In this document: positions 1 to 8,647 of the stretch, one piece after another
Position numbering within the stretch: position 1 is the stretch's first letter
Layout: the number at the start of each line of letters is the position of its first letter
NCBI GenBank assembly: GCA_035544215.1
Contig: DATKHY010000007.1
Location: 1,302,001 to 1,366,000, forward strand
Source: Candidatus Binatia bacterium
GTDB taxonomy: Bacteria > Vulcanimicrobiota > Vulcanimicrobiia > Vulcanimicrobiales > Vulcanimicrobiaceae
Direction: 5' to 3'
Length of the DNA: 64,000 nucleotides
Program-made: the position numbers and the translations under genes
Notes under the pieces: model-generated
The model's input: the letters and a program-made list of their open reading frames with translations, nothing else
Database searches by the model: none
Told to the model about the DNA's origin: nothing

Positions 1-1848
1 GCCGCGCTCGCGCTGAGCGACATTCCTTTCGATCAGACCGTTGCGGCAGTACGCGTCGGCCGCGACGAGAGCGGACAATACCTCTGCAACCCGACGCTGC
101 CGCAGTACGCAACCGGCGGCATGGACATCGTGATCGCGGGAACGGCCGACGCCGTGATGATGGTCGAGGGCGGCGGGAGCGAAATTGATGAGCAGGATTT
201 TCTCGGCGCCGTCGAATTCGCGCACGCCGAGATCCGGAAGATCATCGCGGCGATTGACGAGTTGGCGAAAAAGGCCGGCAAGCCGAAGCGCGAGTATCCC
301 GTTTTGAAGGTTGATAGCGATCTCGAGCGCTGGGTGCGCAAGAACTTCGCCAAAGACGTCGCCAAGGCGATGCGCGTCGTTGACAAACAAAAGCGCGAGG
401 AGGCCTTCGCGGAGCTGAGCGTCGACACGGCGCTGGCGCGCTGCGGAAAGAAGGACGACGCCGTCAAGGTGCTGCTCGAGTCTCCCAGCACGGCCAAGGA
501 GTTCTACAAGGTCATCAAGGCCATGGAGGAAGACGAGCTTCGCACGATGGTCGTGGATGAGAAGATCCGTCCCGACGGCCGCAAGCCGGACGAGGTTCGC
601 CCGATCTGGTGCAAGGTGCACTTCGTACCGCGCGTGCACGGCTCGGGCATCTTCACCCGCGGTCAGACGCAGGTCTTCACTGCGGCGACCCTGGGTTCGA
701 CCAGCGACGCGCAGCGGCTCGACGGAATCGTCGCGCTGGAAAACAAGCGCTACATGCACTTCTATAATTTTCCGCCGTACTCGGTCGGCGAGACGCGGCC
801 CATGCGCGGTCCCGGGCGGCGCGAGATCGGCCACGGCCACCTCGCGGAGCGCGCCCTAGAGCCCGTGCTGCCTCCGAAGGACGAGTTTCCGTACACGCTG
901 CGCCTGATCAGCGAGGTGCTCGAATCCAACGGCTCATCCTCGATGGCTTCGGTGTGTGGTTCGACGCTGGCGCTCATGGACGCCGGCGTGCCGATTCGCG
1001 AGCACGTCGCCGGCGTCGCGATGGGGCTCATCCTCAAGGGCGACAAGTATGCGATCCTGACCGACATTCAGGGGCTGGAGGACGCGCTCGGAGAGATGGA
1101 CTTCAAAGTCGCCGGCACCCGCAAGGGCATCACGGCGATCCAGATGGACATCAAGGTCCAGGGCGTCACGATCGAGATCATGCGCGAGGCGATGGAGCAG
1201 GCGCGCAAGTCGCGTTACGCCATCATCGACAAGCTCGCGGAGACCATCGCGAAGCCGCGCGCGGAGCTGTCGCAGTACGCGCCGCGGATGATCGTGATAA
1301 AGATCGACCCCGCCAAGATCAAGGATGTCATCGGCCCCGGTGGCAAGGTCATCAACAAGATCATCGCCGACACCGGCGTCGAGAAGATCGACATCGAGGA
1401 CGACGGGAGCGTGTTCATCACCTCGCTGGACGGCGCGTCGGGCGACAAGGCCAAGCAGATCGTAGAAAACCTCACGAAAGAGGTCCTCGTCGGCGAGACC
1501 TATCTCGGCACCGTCACGCGGATCATCACGATCGGCGCCTTCGTGCAGATCCTTCCCGGCAAGGAGGGGCTGGTGCACATCAGCCAGCTGGCGCCGACGC
1601 GCGTCGACAAGGTTGAAGACGTGGTCAAAGTCGGCGACGAGGTCATGGTCAAGGTCATGGAGATCGACGGTCAGGGACGCATCAACCTGTCGCGCAAGGC
1701 GCTGCTCGGCGGCGTCTCGGCCAACGGCGATTACGCGTCCCGCGGACCGCGCCCGTCGCGCGAGCCGCGTGACGCGAGCGCCGCTGCTGCACCCGGAGCA
1801 CCGCCCACGCGGCGACGCCGCCGCCCGCTCGGCCGCCACGACGACTAG
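1..1848 (+). CDS. pnp: Polyribonucleotide nucleotidyltransferase (PNPase), 5' end missing
   Basis: The reading frame is open from base 1, so the start lies upstream of the window. PNPase degrades RNA 3' to 5' by phosphorolysis and works in mRNA turnover. The visible part holds the end of the first RNase PH domain, the linking helical domain, the second RNase PH domain (about bases 560-1240), a KH domain with the GPGGKVINKI signature (about 1285-1430) and an S1 domain with GLVHISQL (about 1490-1700). It ends in a basic, proline/arginine-rich tail, common in high-GC genomes. The gene converges on the next one with a 9 nt gap. Function is secure. Confidence 0.97.
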   Translation, partial: AALALSDIPFDQTVAAVRVGRDESGQYLCNPTLPQYATGGMDIVIAGTADAVMMVEGGGSEIDEQDFLGAVEFAHAEIRKIIAAIDELAKKAGKPKREYPVLKVDSDLERWVRKNFAKDVAKAMRVVDKQKREEAFAELSVDTALARCGKKDDAVKVLLESPSTAKEFYKVIKAMEEDELRTMVVDEKIRPDGRKPDEVRPIWCKVHFVPRVHGSGIFTRGQTQVFTAATLGSTSDAQRLDGIVALENKRYMHFYNFPPYSVGETRPMRGPGRREIGHGHLAERALEPVLPPKDEFPYTLRLISEVLESNGSSSMASVCGSTLALMDAGVPIREHVAGVAMGLILKGDKYAILTDIQGLEDALGEMDFKVAGTRKGITAIQMDIKVQGVTIEIMREAMEQARKSRYAIIDKLAETIAKPRAELSQYAPRMIVIKIDPAKIKDVIGPGGKVINKIIADTGVEKIDIEDDGSVFITSLDGASGDKAKQIVENLTKEVLVGETYLGTVTRIITIGAFVQILPGKEGLVHISQLAPTRVDKVEDVVKVGDEVMVKVMEIDGQGRINLSRKALLGGVSANGDYASRGPRPSREPRDASAAAAPGAPPTRRRRRPLGRHDD

Positions 1849-1857
1849 CGCGGCAAC

Positions 1858-3699
1858 TTAAAAACGTATTCCGGCGTCGACGAAGGTTCGATGCAGCCAA
1901 TCCTCGGCGCCGGCATACCAGCGCATCCGGCCCGCGATCGGCCCGGAGATGGAGCCGTCCGTGTGGTAGAACGGCGCACCTTCGAGCAGATCGCGCCGAT
2001 AGATCACGTCGGCGCGCACGCCCGCGCCGGTATCGTACGTCAGCCATAGCGCGTTGACCGTCGGCGCCGTGCCGCCGTACGGCAGGCCGCCGCCGTAGAG
2101 CGGCACGTTGTCGGTAACGTGCATCGTCCACGCACGTAGCGACAGCGTCGGCGCGATCTGCCAGGTTGCCGCAAATCCCGTCGAAGTGACCGTTCCGCTC
2201 CACGTGCCGTTCACGCTCTCCGAGGCCTGCTCGAACGAGACTCGCACGCGAGAGTCGTCCGTGTAGTTCACCGCCTCCGCGAAGAGCGTGTTGCGCAGGG
2301 CCTGCACCGGCATCGGCAGGGATCCGGAATATTGGTACTGCTCGACGAAGGTCGGCAGCGTGAACGAGCCGCTGCCCTGCAGCGTGAGGCTCAGCTTTCC
2401 GTTCGCGAACAGCTGGGCATCCATCGACGGCAGGACGAACGCGGTCTTGGCCGGCTGCGACACGCCGGTCGTTCCGCCCGAGTAGTTCACCCAGAACGCG
2501 CCGACGCCGGCGACGACGTTATAGTCGTTGCCGCTCGCGTCGAAGCCGGCGTCGACGCGCGTCTGTGCGAGCATCGCCCCGACGCGCGGCAGCGCCCCCG
2601 GCAGCGCCTGCGCGTCGTAGAGCCCGGCCGACGTACGCGTCGCGACATCCGCAAACCCCGCGACCGGTCCCGTCGTGTGAATTCCCGCGGAGAAGCCGGA
2701 ATCCGACCAGACCGCGGAGATCGGATATTCGTCCTCGGCCATCGCGTAGTCGCCGCGGTCCGCGATCGCGGAGACTTGCAAGTTCAAGGCGCGCGGAACG
2801 GTGAATGTCGCGTTGCCAAACGAAAAGCTACCCGCGAACGACGCGGCCGGATTCTGATAGTTGTGCCCCTGCTCGGTGCCGAGCGTGACTCCGAACGACT
2901 GGTCCGCCGGAAGGGGCAGGTTCGCAAAGAGATCGGTGCGTTGACGCGATTCTTCGTTGTTGGTGAACGAACCGGCGACGATTCCCGCTGCGTCCGACCC
3001 CACTTGCAAGCGCGCGATCGCGTCGCTTCCGAGCGAGGCGACTTGGGCGCTTGAGCCGGCTTCGAACGGCGTGACCGCGACGACGCCTCCGCCGGCCTGA
3101 TCTCCGTATTGAAACGCCCCCGTCGCGTTGGTGAAGTAGGCGCTCCGCTCGTAGTTCGCGGGCACGAACGCGTACGGCGAAAGCCCGTTGGAGACGTCGT
3201 AGTTCGGTACGCCATCGTCGAGTGACAGCGAACCGCTGGGCGAGAGGCCGCGATCGCTCAGGCTGGACCCGGGATAGGGCGTACTGCTCTGCGCGAGCAG
3301 CTCGAATGGGTGCAGCGCGAGGGCGGATTCGACGTGCGAATAAGGCAAATTCTCTAGGTCGGCGCTCGACGGCGCGTCGGCTAGGAGCGCCTGGTAGCGG
3401 CGAACGATGACGACGACCGGCTGTGACGCACTCGGCGTCACACGCGCCGGTTCGCAGAAGCGGCAGGTTACGAGCAGTTGACCGACGGCTTGGCCGTGGA
3501 GCGCGAATGTGCCGGCGGCGTCGGTCGCGGCCTGGACCGGGTGCCCATCGGAGGCACGACCGCTGACGAGCGCTCCCTCGACCGGTGCTCCCCGCTGATC
3601 CCGCACGGATCCCACCATGAGTGGGGTCTGGCCCCACGCCGGCGCCGCCACGAGCGTCACCATCAGCAGCGCCGCGGCGCGATCCAGCGTGCGATTCAC
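1858..3699 (-). CDS. TonB-dependent-receptor-like outer-membrane protein
   Basis: 613 aa from a GTG start. A signal peptide (residues 1-23, ending AWGQ) leads into a carboxypeptidase-regulatory-like beta-sandwich (about 25-95: GSVRDQRGAPVEGALVSG), then a plug-like stretch (DRGLSPSGSLSLDDGVPNY) and a long alternating beta-rich region ending in GIRF, with the C-terminal Phe typical of outer-membrane barrels. It is shorter than classical TonB receptors (usually over 650 aa) and no clear TonB box is visible, so the substrate and TonB dependence are unknown. It shows that the cell has an outer membrane. It stands alone, divergent from the small secreted protein gene at 3721. Confidence 0.75.
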   Translation of the reverse strand: MNRTLDRAAALLMVTLVAAPAWGQTPLMVGSVRDQRGAPVEGALVSGRASDGHPVQAATDAAGTFALHGQAVGQLLVTCRFCEPARVTPSASQPVVVIVRRYQALLADAPSSADLENLPYSHVESALALHPFELLAQSSTPYPGSSLSDRGLSPSGSLSLDDGVPNYDVSNGLSPYAFVPANYERSAYFTNATGAFQYGDQAGGGVVAVTPFEAGSSAQVASLGSDAIARLQVGSDAAGIVAGSFTNNEESRQRTDLFANLPLPADQSFGVTLGTEQGHNYQNPAASFAGSFSFGNATFTVPRALNLQVSAIADRGDYAMAEDEYPISAVWSDSGFSAGIHTTGPVAGFADVATRTSAGLYDAQALPGALPRVGAMLAQTRVDAGFDASGNDYNVVAGVGAFWVNYSGGTTGVSQPAKTAFVLPSMDAQLFANGKLSLTLQGSGSFTLPTFVEQYQYSGSLPMPVQALRNTLFAEAVNYTDDSRVRVSFEQASESVNGTWSGTVTSTGFAATWQIAPTLSLRAWTMHVTDNVPLYGGGLPYGGTAPTVNALWLTYDTGAGVRADVIYRRDLLEGAPFYHTDGSISGPIAGRMRWYAGAEDWLHRTFVDAGIRF

Positions 3700-3720
3700 G
3701 GATTCTTTAGACTTTCGGCT

Positions 3721-3990
3721 ATGATAGAGGCAGTGTCAAGAACCCTGGTCCCCCGCGTGTTCGCGGTCGCCCTCCTCGCTGGCATCTTATTTTGCGGGCG
3801 CTTCGCCTTGGCAGGCGCCGCGTCGCTCCAAGAGATGCTCGATGGGGCGCTCGTGCCCTCGTCTGCCCCAGCGCTGCTCGGCCCGATCACGTCGGCCGGG
3901 CGGATCGGTTGGGAATGCAAGCCCGAACGTGCGGCGGCGGCCAAGGATGCGCAGCACTCCGAGCTTCCCGCCAACCCCAGCACTCCGTGA
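3721..3990 (+). CDS. Small secreted or membrane-anchored protein of unknown function
   Basis: 89 aa, not recognised. An N-terminal hydrophobic segment (about residues 12-36, VFAVALLAGILF followed by FALAGAASL) looks like a signal peptide or anchor; the rest is a short polar tail with one Cys (residue 66) and a Pro/Ser-rich end. The ATG at 3721 is the only start compatible with the hydrophobic N-terminus; the open frame runs further up, but into the divergent gene. Its stop is 3 nt before the TPR protein gene, so the two are probably co-transcribed. Confidence 0.6.
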   Translation: MIEAVSRTLVPRVFAVALLAGILFCGRFALAGAASLQEMLDGALVPSSAPALLGPITSAGRIGWECKPERAAAAKDAQHSELPANPSTP

Positions 3991-3993
3991 GCG

Positions 3994-4806
3994 ATGCGGG
4001 TTCTGCTTCTCGCCGCCCTTCTTGTAGAGCTCATGGCGACCTCGGGACCGGCGCAGACCTATGCGCCCTCGACGCCGCTACCGCGAACGACATCGGTTCC
4101 TGCGCTGCGCGCGTTTGCCAACGCGCGTGAGGTCGAAGAGCGCTTCAGGATCGGCCTCGACGCCGAGACGCGCGGCGACTGGAAAGGCGCGGTCGCCGAG
4201 TTCGATCGTATCGTCGTACTAAACCCGCCCGAGCCGAAGGGCTCGACGGCGCAGTACGATCTGGCCCTCGCGTATGCAAACCTGCAGCGTAACGACGACG
4301 CCGCGCGCGCGCTGCGCGCCGCGATCGCGCGCGATCCGGAGTTCCTGGCCGCTATGGCGAATTTGATCGCCGTGGACTTGGCTCGCGGCGACCTGCCGGA
4401 GGCTCGCCGCATCGCAGATCGTTACGTGACGCTGGCTCCCGACTCCGCGCGGGCGCTCTATTCGCGCGGAATCGTCGCGCTGCAGGCCGGCGACGCGACA
4501 ACGGCGCGCGAGGATTTCGGCAAGCTGCTGCACGCCAATCCGTCATATGCGGTAGCGCACTACGATCTCGCGCTCGCTGAAGAGAGGCTCGGACGCTTCG
4601 ACGCGGCGCAGCGCGAGCTGAACACCGCGCTGGCGCTCGCGCCCGCCTACGCACGCGCGCGTTTCGCGCTCGGCGTCGTGCTGCTGCGCCAAGGCGAACA
4701 CGCCGCGGCCCGCAGCGCGTTCGCCCGCGCGACGGCCGATGCGGCGGGCGATCCCGCACTGAAGAACATCGCCGCCGCCATGCGCGATTCGATCAAAGTC
4801 CCCTAA
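3994..4806 (+). CDS. Exported tetratricopeptide-repeat protein
   Basis: 270 aa. The N-terminal hydrophobic segment (MRVLLLAALLVELMATSG) looks like a signal peptide. After it come about five consecutive TPR-like helical pairs (residues 45-260) with the usual small/aromatic spacing, for example YDLALAYANLQRNDDAARAL and HYDLALAEERLGRFDAAQRE. TPR proteins are protein-protein scaffolds; no catalytic motif is visible. The gene lies 3 nt after the small secreted protein and 90 nt before the cupredoxin cluster, so it may serve envelope assembly, but the partner cannot be read from the sequence. Confidence 0.8.
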   Translation: MRVLLLAALLVELMATSGPAQTYAPSTPLPRTTSVPALRAFANAREVEERFRIGLDAETRGDWKGAVAEFDRIVVLNPPEPKGSTAQYDLALAYANLQRNDDAARALRAAIARDPEFLAAMANLIAVDLARGDLPEARRIADRYVTLAPDSARALYSRGIVALQAGDATTAREDFGKLLHANPSYAVAHYDLALAEERLGRFDAAQRELNTALALAPAYARARFALGVVLLRQGEHAAARSAFARATADAAGDPALKNIAAAMRDSIKVP

Positions 4807-4896
4807 AAAACGGTCTAGGGTCCGATGCGCCTTTAGACTTTCTTCACACACTCCCCGTAGCATCGCGACATCAAACCACTCTCTTGGAGGCTTTCT

Positions 4897-5520
4897 ATGT
4901 CTGGGAAATACGCAACGCTCTCCGTCGTGCTCGCAGCCGCCGTCCTGGCGGCATGCGGGGGCCGCTACGGCAGCGGCGTCGCTTCAAACGACTCGTCGTT
5001 TACCTTACCCGGTATGCCCGACCTCCGGATGACGGCAACCAATCCGGACGGATCTCCGGCGCGCGTGGATCCGGACGCTACCGGAACGGTCATGGAGGAA
5101 CTGCCGTCGGAAGGGCTCGGATCGATCAAGGATCCGTTCTGGAAGGCGACGCTCGGCGGATACTCGCAGACGCCGGGGGGATTCTCGCAGGCCCTGGGAT
5201 TCGCGCCGGGCACGAAACTCACGATCAAGAACATCTCGCCCATCAACGATCACACGCTCAACGTCGTCAAGAAGATCTTAGGGCCTCCGGCGAAGTTCCC
5301 GCCGAGTCCGAGCCTCGGGATGACCCCGTCCGGCGGCAAGCTCCAAAAGGGCTACCGCAGCGGCGTCATCAAGTGGGGCACGTCGGTCAACGTCACGCTG
5401 GGCAGGGCCGGCATTTATCTGTTCGGCTGCGCCTTCCATTATCATCAGGGCATGCAGGACGTCTTCGTCGTCCACACGGGCGCGACGCCCGGGCCGCAGG
5501 CCACGAAGCCGCCGGCATAA
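4897..5520 (+). CDS. Cupredoxin-domain lipoprotein (copy 1)
   Basis: 207 aa lipoprotein: signal peptide with lipobox LAAC, lipidated Cys20. The C-terminal half has a full set of type-1 copper ligands: His119 (NDHTLNVV), Cys178 and His181 (GCAFHYH) and Met186, in the plastocyanin/rusticyanin order His...Cys-X2-His-X4-Met. Residues 60-115 form the N-terminal beta strands. It would carry electrons or bind copper at the periplasmic side of a membrane. A strong Shine-Dalgarno (TTGGAGG) lies 6 nt before the ATG. It overlaps the next gene by 1 nt (TAATG) and opens a seven-gene run. Confidence 0.85.
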   Translation: MSGKYATLSVVLAAAVLAACGGRYGSGVASNDSSFTLPGMPDLRMTATNPDGSPARVDPDATGTVMEELPSEGLGSIKDPFWKATLGGYSQTPGGFSQALGFAPGTKLTIKNISPINDHTLNVVKKILGPPAKFPPSPSLGMTPSGGKLQKGYRSGVIKWGTSVNVTLGRAGIYLFGCAFHYHQGMQDVFVVHTGATPGPQATKPPA

Positions 5521-6614
5521 TGAAGCTGAGAACCGTCGCCGCGGCGCTCGTCGTGCCGATCGCCTGCGTCATCGCCGCGTGCACCAACGGCGGCGGTTTG
5601 GGAAGCATCGGGGGCGGCGGCGGCAGCCCGTCGCCGTTCCCCTCGGGCGGGATCGGAGTCGGCATACCGACCGGAAAGATCGGCGTCGAAAACGATCCCA
5701 CCTGGGGAACCATCAGCGGGTACACGCAGAATCAGACGTCGCAGATCATGGCATTTCCGCCGGGCTCGAAGATTACGGTGAAAAACCTGTCCACGACGAC
5801 GCCCCACACACTCAACGTCGTCGCCGTGGCCAGCGGACCGCCGGCAAACTTTCCGCCCAGCCCGAGCCTAACGTTTTCCCCGCGCGGCAACGGAGTGCTC
5901 GGCCCTAACTACGCGAGCGGGGCGCTCAACCCGCAAAGCACGGTAACGCTGACGCTCTCGAAGCCCGGCATCTACCTGATCGGGTGCGCGTTCCACTACA
6001 TCGAGTTCCAGATGCGCGACGTGATCCAGGTGATCGCCGGCGCGACCCCCGGGCCCACCGCGTCGCCGGGCCCCGGCGGTTACGACTCCGTCGCTGTGCG
6101 CCCGCGCGCCGCGAAAGCCGCACCGGCGGTGCAGCAGCCGCGTCTGGTCGACCAGCAGCGCCGGGCGTTTACACTCTCGTCGCTGCGCGGACGGCCGCTC
6201 GCGGTGACGTTCATCGCCGCGCACTGTATGGACGCGTGTCCGCTGATCAACGCGCAGTTCTCCTCGGCCGCGAAGGAGGTCGCGCACGAGCACCTGCGGG
6301 CGCGTCTCCTCACGATCACGCTCGACCCGGAACACGATTCTCCGGCGACGATGCGCGAGCTCGCCAAGCGCTTCGACGCCGATTCGCGCTACTGGCTCCT
6401 CGCGGGCGGATCGACGCCGGACGTACACCGCATCATGCGGACGTTCGGCGTCATCTCGGTCGAGGGACAGCGCGGGTACCACGACCGCCACACGACGTTC
6501 GTCTATCTCTTCGACTCGAACGGCAAGCTCGTCCAGACGATGCTCGCTTCGACGGCGCTCACCGACGCGCTCGTCGAAGCGTTTCGCGACCGCAACGTGA
6601 TTGCGCGGCGATGA
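5520..6614 (+). CDS. Lipoprotein with fused cupredoxin and Sco1/SenC domains
   Basis: 364 aa. Lipobox IAAC with lipid Cys21, then a Gly/Pro-rich linker. The cupredoxin domain (about 55-175) has ligands His96, Cys156, His159 and Met165. After a Pro-rich hinge (175-205) comes a thioredoxin-fold Sco domain (206-360) with the copper-binding Cys236-X3-Cys240 and distal His324 (DRHTTFVYLFD). Sco proteins insert copper into CuA sites or act as thiol reductases. Fusion to a blue-copper domain suggests copper passed between domains, or a Sco factor dedicated to this cluster. The start at 5520 gives the lipoprotein signal and overlaps the upstream stop; the frame also opens further upstream but without coding logic. 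It overlaps the next gene by 4 nt (ATGA). Confidence 0.85.
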   Translation: MKLRTVAAALVVPIACVIAACTNGGGLGSIGGGGGSPSPFPSGGIGVGIPTGKIGVENDPTWGTISGYTQNQTSQIMAFPPGSKITVKNLSTTTPHTLNVVAVASGPPANFPPSPSLTFSPRGNGVLGPNYASGALNPQSTVTLTLSKPGIYLIGCAFHYIEFQMRDVIQVIAGATPGPTASPGPGGYDSVAVRPRAAKAAPAVQQPRLVDQQRRAFTLSSLRGRPLAVTFIAAHCMDACPLINAQFSSAAKEVAHEHLRARLLTITLDPEHDSPATMRELAKRFDADSRYWLLAGGSTPDVHRIMRTFGVISVEGQRGYHDRHTTFVYLFDSNGKLVQTMLASTALTDALVEAFRDRNVIARR

Positions 6615-7066
6615 TCCGGCGAGCCTTAGCGACCGTCGCGCTGGGCGCGGTTGCGGCGTGCACCGGCGGAGGCATGCCCGCGTCCTCCGGCAGCAGCGGC
6701 GGCGTCACGGTCGACGTCAATTTGACGTTGAATGCACCGATGAACACGCCGTACGGTCAGAGCGGCGGCTACGGGCCGCCGGTCATGACGGTCGCGGTCG
6801 GCTCGCGGATTCGCTTCATGAACACCGACAGCTTCACGCATACGGCCACGCTCATTCCCAACGCGACGCAGTTCTCGAAGGGATCGCCGTTCGGGCTCTC
6901 GGCGCTGATGCAGCACGGCACGACGCTCTCGGGCGGATTCAGTAGCGGCGCGCTTCAGCCGGGTTCGTCTTCTCAAACGATTACGGCCGACCGGGCCGGC
7001 ACGTATCTATTCGGATGTTTTTTCCACTACGTAGCTCCAATGAGGGCAGCAATCGTTGCGAAATAA
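6611..7066 (+). CDS. Cupredoxin-domain lipoprotein (copy 3)
   Basis: 151 aa. Lipobox VAAC, lipid Cys17, short Ser/Gly linker, then a compact cupredoxin with ligands His77 (SFTHTATLI), Cys136 and His139 (GCFFHYV) and Met144. It is clearly a close paralogue of the following gene: the stretch from the PYG motif to the C-terminus aligns almost without gaps. The ATG overlaps the upstream stop (ATGA). Probably a membrane-tethered electron carrier or copper-binding protein. Confidence 0.85.
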   Translation: MIRRALATVALGAVAACTGGGMPASSGSSGGVTVDVNLTLNAPMNTPYGQSGGYGPPVMTVAVGSRIRFMNTDSFTHTATLIPNATQFSKGSPFGLSALMQHGTTLSGGFSSGALQPGSSSQTITADRAGTYLFGCFFHYVAPMRAAIVAK

Positions 7067-7517
7067 ATTACGACTCACATGGGCGCTAGCGCTCGCATTC
7101 TTGACGTCGTGCACGAACGGCGGCACTCCGGTGTCGGCGGGCGGCAGCGGCGGCATCACGATCACCGTAAACCTGACGCTCAACCAGCCACAGCCTACGC
7201 CCTACGGCTTGAGCGCCGGCTACGCGCCGCCCGTCACGACGGTCGCGGTCGGCTCGCAGATCCGATTCACGAACACGGACAGCTTCACCCACACGGCCAC
7301 GCTGATCCCCAACGTGACGAAATTTCCCAATGGATCGCCGTTCACCGCGAAGGCACTGCAGCAGAGCGGAAACAATCTCTCGGGCGGTTTCACCAGCGGC
7401 GCACTGAACGCCGGGACGGCGTCGCAGACGATCACCGCGGATCGGGCCGGGACGTATTTCTTCGGCTGTTTCTTCCACTACGGTGCGGGCATGAGAGGAG
7501 TGATCGTTGCGCAGTAA
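7056..7517 (+). CDS. Cupredoxin-domain lipoprotein (copy 4)
   Basis: 153 aa from a TTG start (7056), chosen because it gives a complete lipoprotein signal (MRNKLRLTWALALAFLTSC, lipid Cys19) and has GAGGG 9 nt upstream. Copper ligands are His79, Cys138, His141 and Met146. It overlaps the preceding paralogue by 11 nt and the following cytochrome-porin gene also by 11 nt; both junctions have the same sequence pattern (ATCGTTGCG before the stop), as expected from tandem duplication of a coupled gene end. Same inferred role as copy 3. Confidence 0.83.
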   Translation: MRNKLRLTWALALAFLTSCTNGGTPVSAGGSGGITITVNLTLNQPQPTPYGLSAGYAPPVTTVAVGSQIRFTNTDSFTHTATLIPNVTKFPNGSPFTAKALQQSGNNLSGGFTSGALNAGTASQTITADRAGTYFFGCFFHYGAGMRGVIVAQ

Positions 7518-8637
7518 GCTCTACGTCGCCGCGCTTGCCGCGCTCTTCGTGCTCCTCCAGGCCAAACCGGCGTCCGCAATCCCGATCTTCGCGCAGCGCT
7601 ATCACCTGCGTTGCGGACAATGCCACAGCGTGCTCCCCGAGCTGAACGCGTTCGGCAACTACTTCCGATCGCACGGCTATCGCCTGCCGCTGCCCGAGCA
7701 CGGCACCACCATTTTCGCGATTCGCTACCAGATGGAATACGACGAGCATCCCGCGGCGGGCGCCCGCGAATTCCAGGGAGGCGGAATCGTGCTCGGAAGC
7801 GGCAACATCGGACCGATCACGCTGTTCTTGCACTACAATCTCGGCGCGGCCGGCGGGCCGTCCGCAACCTTCCTGATGTTCGCGGCGGGATACGACGCCC
7901 ACACGCAGACCCTGATCCGCGGCGGCCTCTTCGAACTGCCGCTTGCGCAGTCGCCCGGGCAGCGCCTCGACGACCTCCAGCAGTACGGCTACTACGGCGC
8001 GCACGTGGGGCTGAACAACCTGCCGCTGTCGTCGCCGCGTTGGGGAATCATGGGCGAGCGAACGTTCGGGAATTTGAAGGTCGACCTCACCGCGGCGTTC
8101 GGTTCCTATCAGGGTTCGGCATACGGCGGAAAGCCGATCGCCACGGGCGAGACGACGTGGAACACGCAACCCGAGCTCGGCGTCTGGCTGCGACAGACGC
8201 TCGTCCAAAACCAGCACACCGAGGCCGACATCGGGGGCACCGCTCTGGGGGGTTCGCTCGCCGTGTTGCCGTCGGGTCGCCTACCCTTCGCCGATCTCTA
8301 CGAGCGTTACGGGCTGCTAGGCCACGTCAGTTACGGTGATCTCGATCTGCAGGCCGAACAGTGGTACGGGGTCGATCACGACGCGGACGGATTCTTGACG
8401 GATCAACACTCGTCGGGCGGGTACGTGCGCCTCAAGTACTACCCGATCCCGCACGCGTACCTCGGCATCCGCTACGACGCTTACGCCAACCCGTTCATCA
8501 ATCGCGACGTGACGTACTACGGGGCCGTTCAGATCGCGCCGTTCCGCGTGCTGATGCAAGAGGTGCAACAACCCGGACAGCATCCATTCCTGAGCGGCGC
8601 GCTGACGGTCGCGTTCCCGGGACCGCTGAAGTACTAG
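7507..8637 (+). CDS. Cyc2-like fused monoheme cytochrome / outer-membrane porin
   Basis: 376 aa from a TTG start preceded by GAGGAG. A signal peptide is cleaved after ASA (residue 24). One c-type heme motif follows at once, Cys36-X2-Cys39-His40, in the context AQRYHLRCGQCHSVLPELNA. The remaining ~310 residues are rich in alternating aromatic/small residues and turns (GNIGPITLFLHYNLG, YGYYGAHVGL, YVRLKYYPIPHAYLG), as in a 14-16-strand beta-barrel, and end in an aromatic residue (Tyr376). A heme domain at the very N-terminus of a barrel is the layout of Cyc2, the outer-membrane iron oxidase. Residues 25-60 resemble that family as I remember it, but an unrelated cytochrome-barrel remains possible. 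Confidence 0.65.
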   Translation: MRSKLYVAALAALFVLLQAKPASAIPIFAQRYHLRCGQCHSVLPELNAFGNYFRSHGYRLPLPEHGTTIFAIRYQMEYDEHPAAGAREFQGGGIVLGSGNIGPITLFLHYNLGAAGGPSATFLMFAAGYDAHTQTLIRGGLFELPLAQSPGQRLDDLQQYGYYGAHVGLNNLPLSSPRWGIMGERTFGNLKVDLTAAFGSYQGSAYGGKPIATGETTWNTQPELGVWLRQTLVQNQHTEADIGGTALGGSLAVLPSGRLPFADLYERYGLLGHVSYGDLDLQAEQWYGVDHDADGFLTDQHSSGGYVRLKYYPIPHAYLGIRYDAYANPFINRDVTYYGAVQIAPFRVLMQEVQQPGQHPFLSGALTVAFPGPLKY

Positions 8638-8647
8638 GAGACATTGA

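Noticed and set aside
934-1839. 301-aa minus-strand frame inside pnp
   Set aside because: Complementary shadow of the KH/S1 region; composition is biased and no domain is seen.
2332-3054. 240-aa plus-strand frame within the TonB-like gene
   Set aside because: Arg-rich shadow with no recognisable fold; the minus frame has signal peptide and barrel features.
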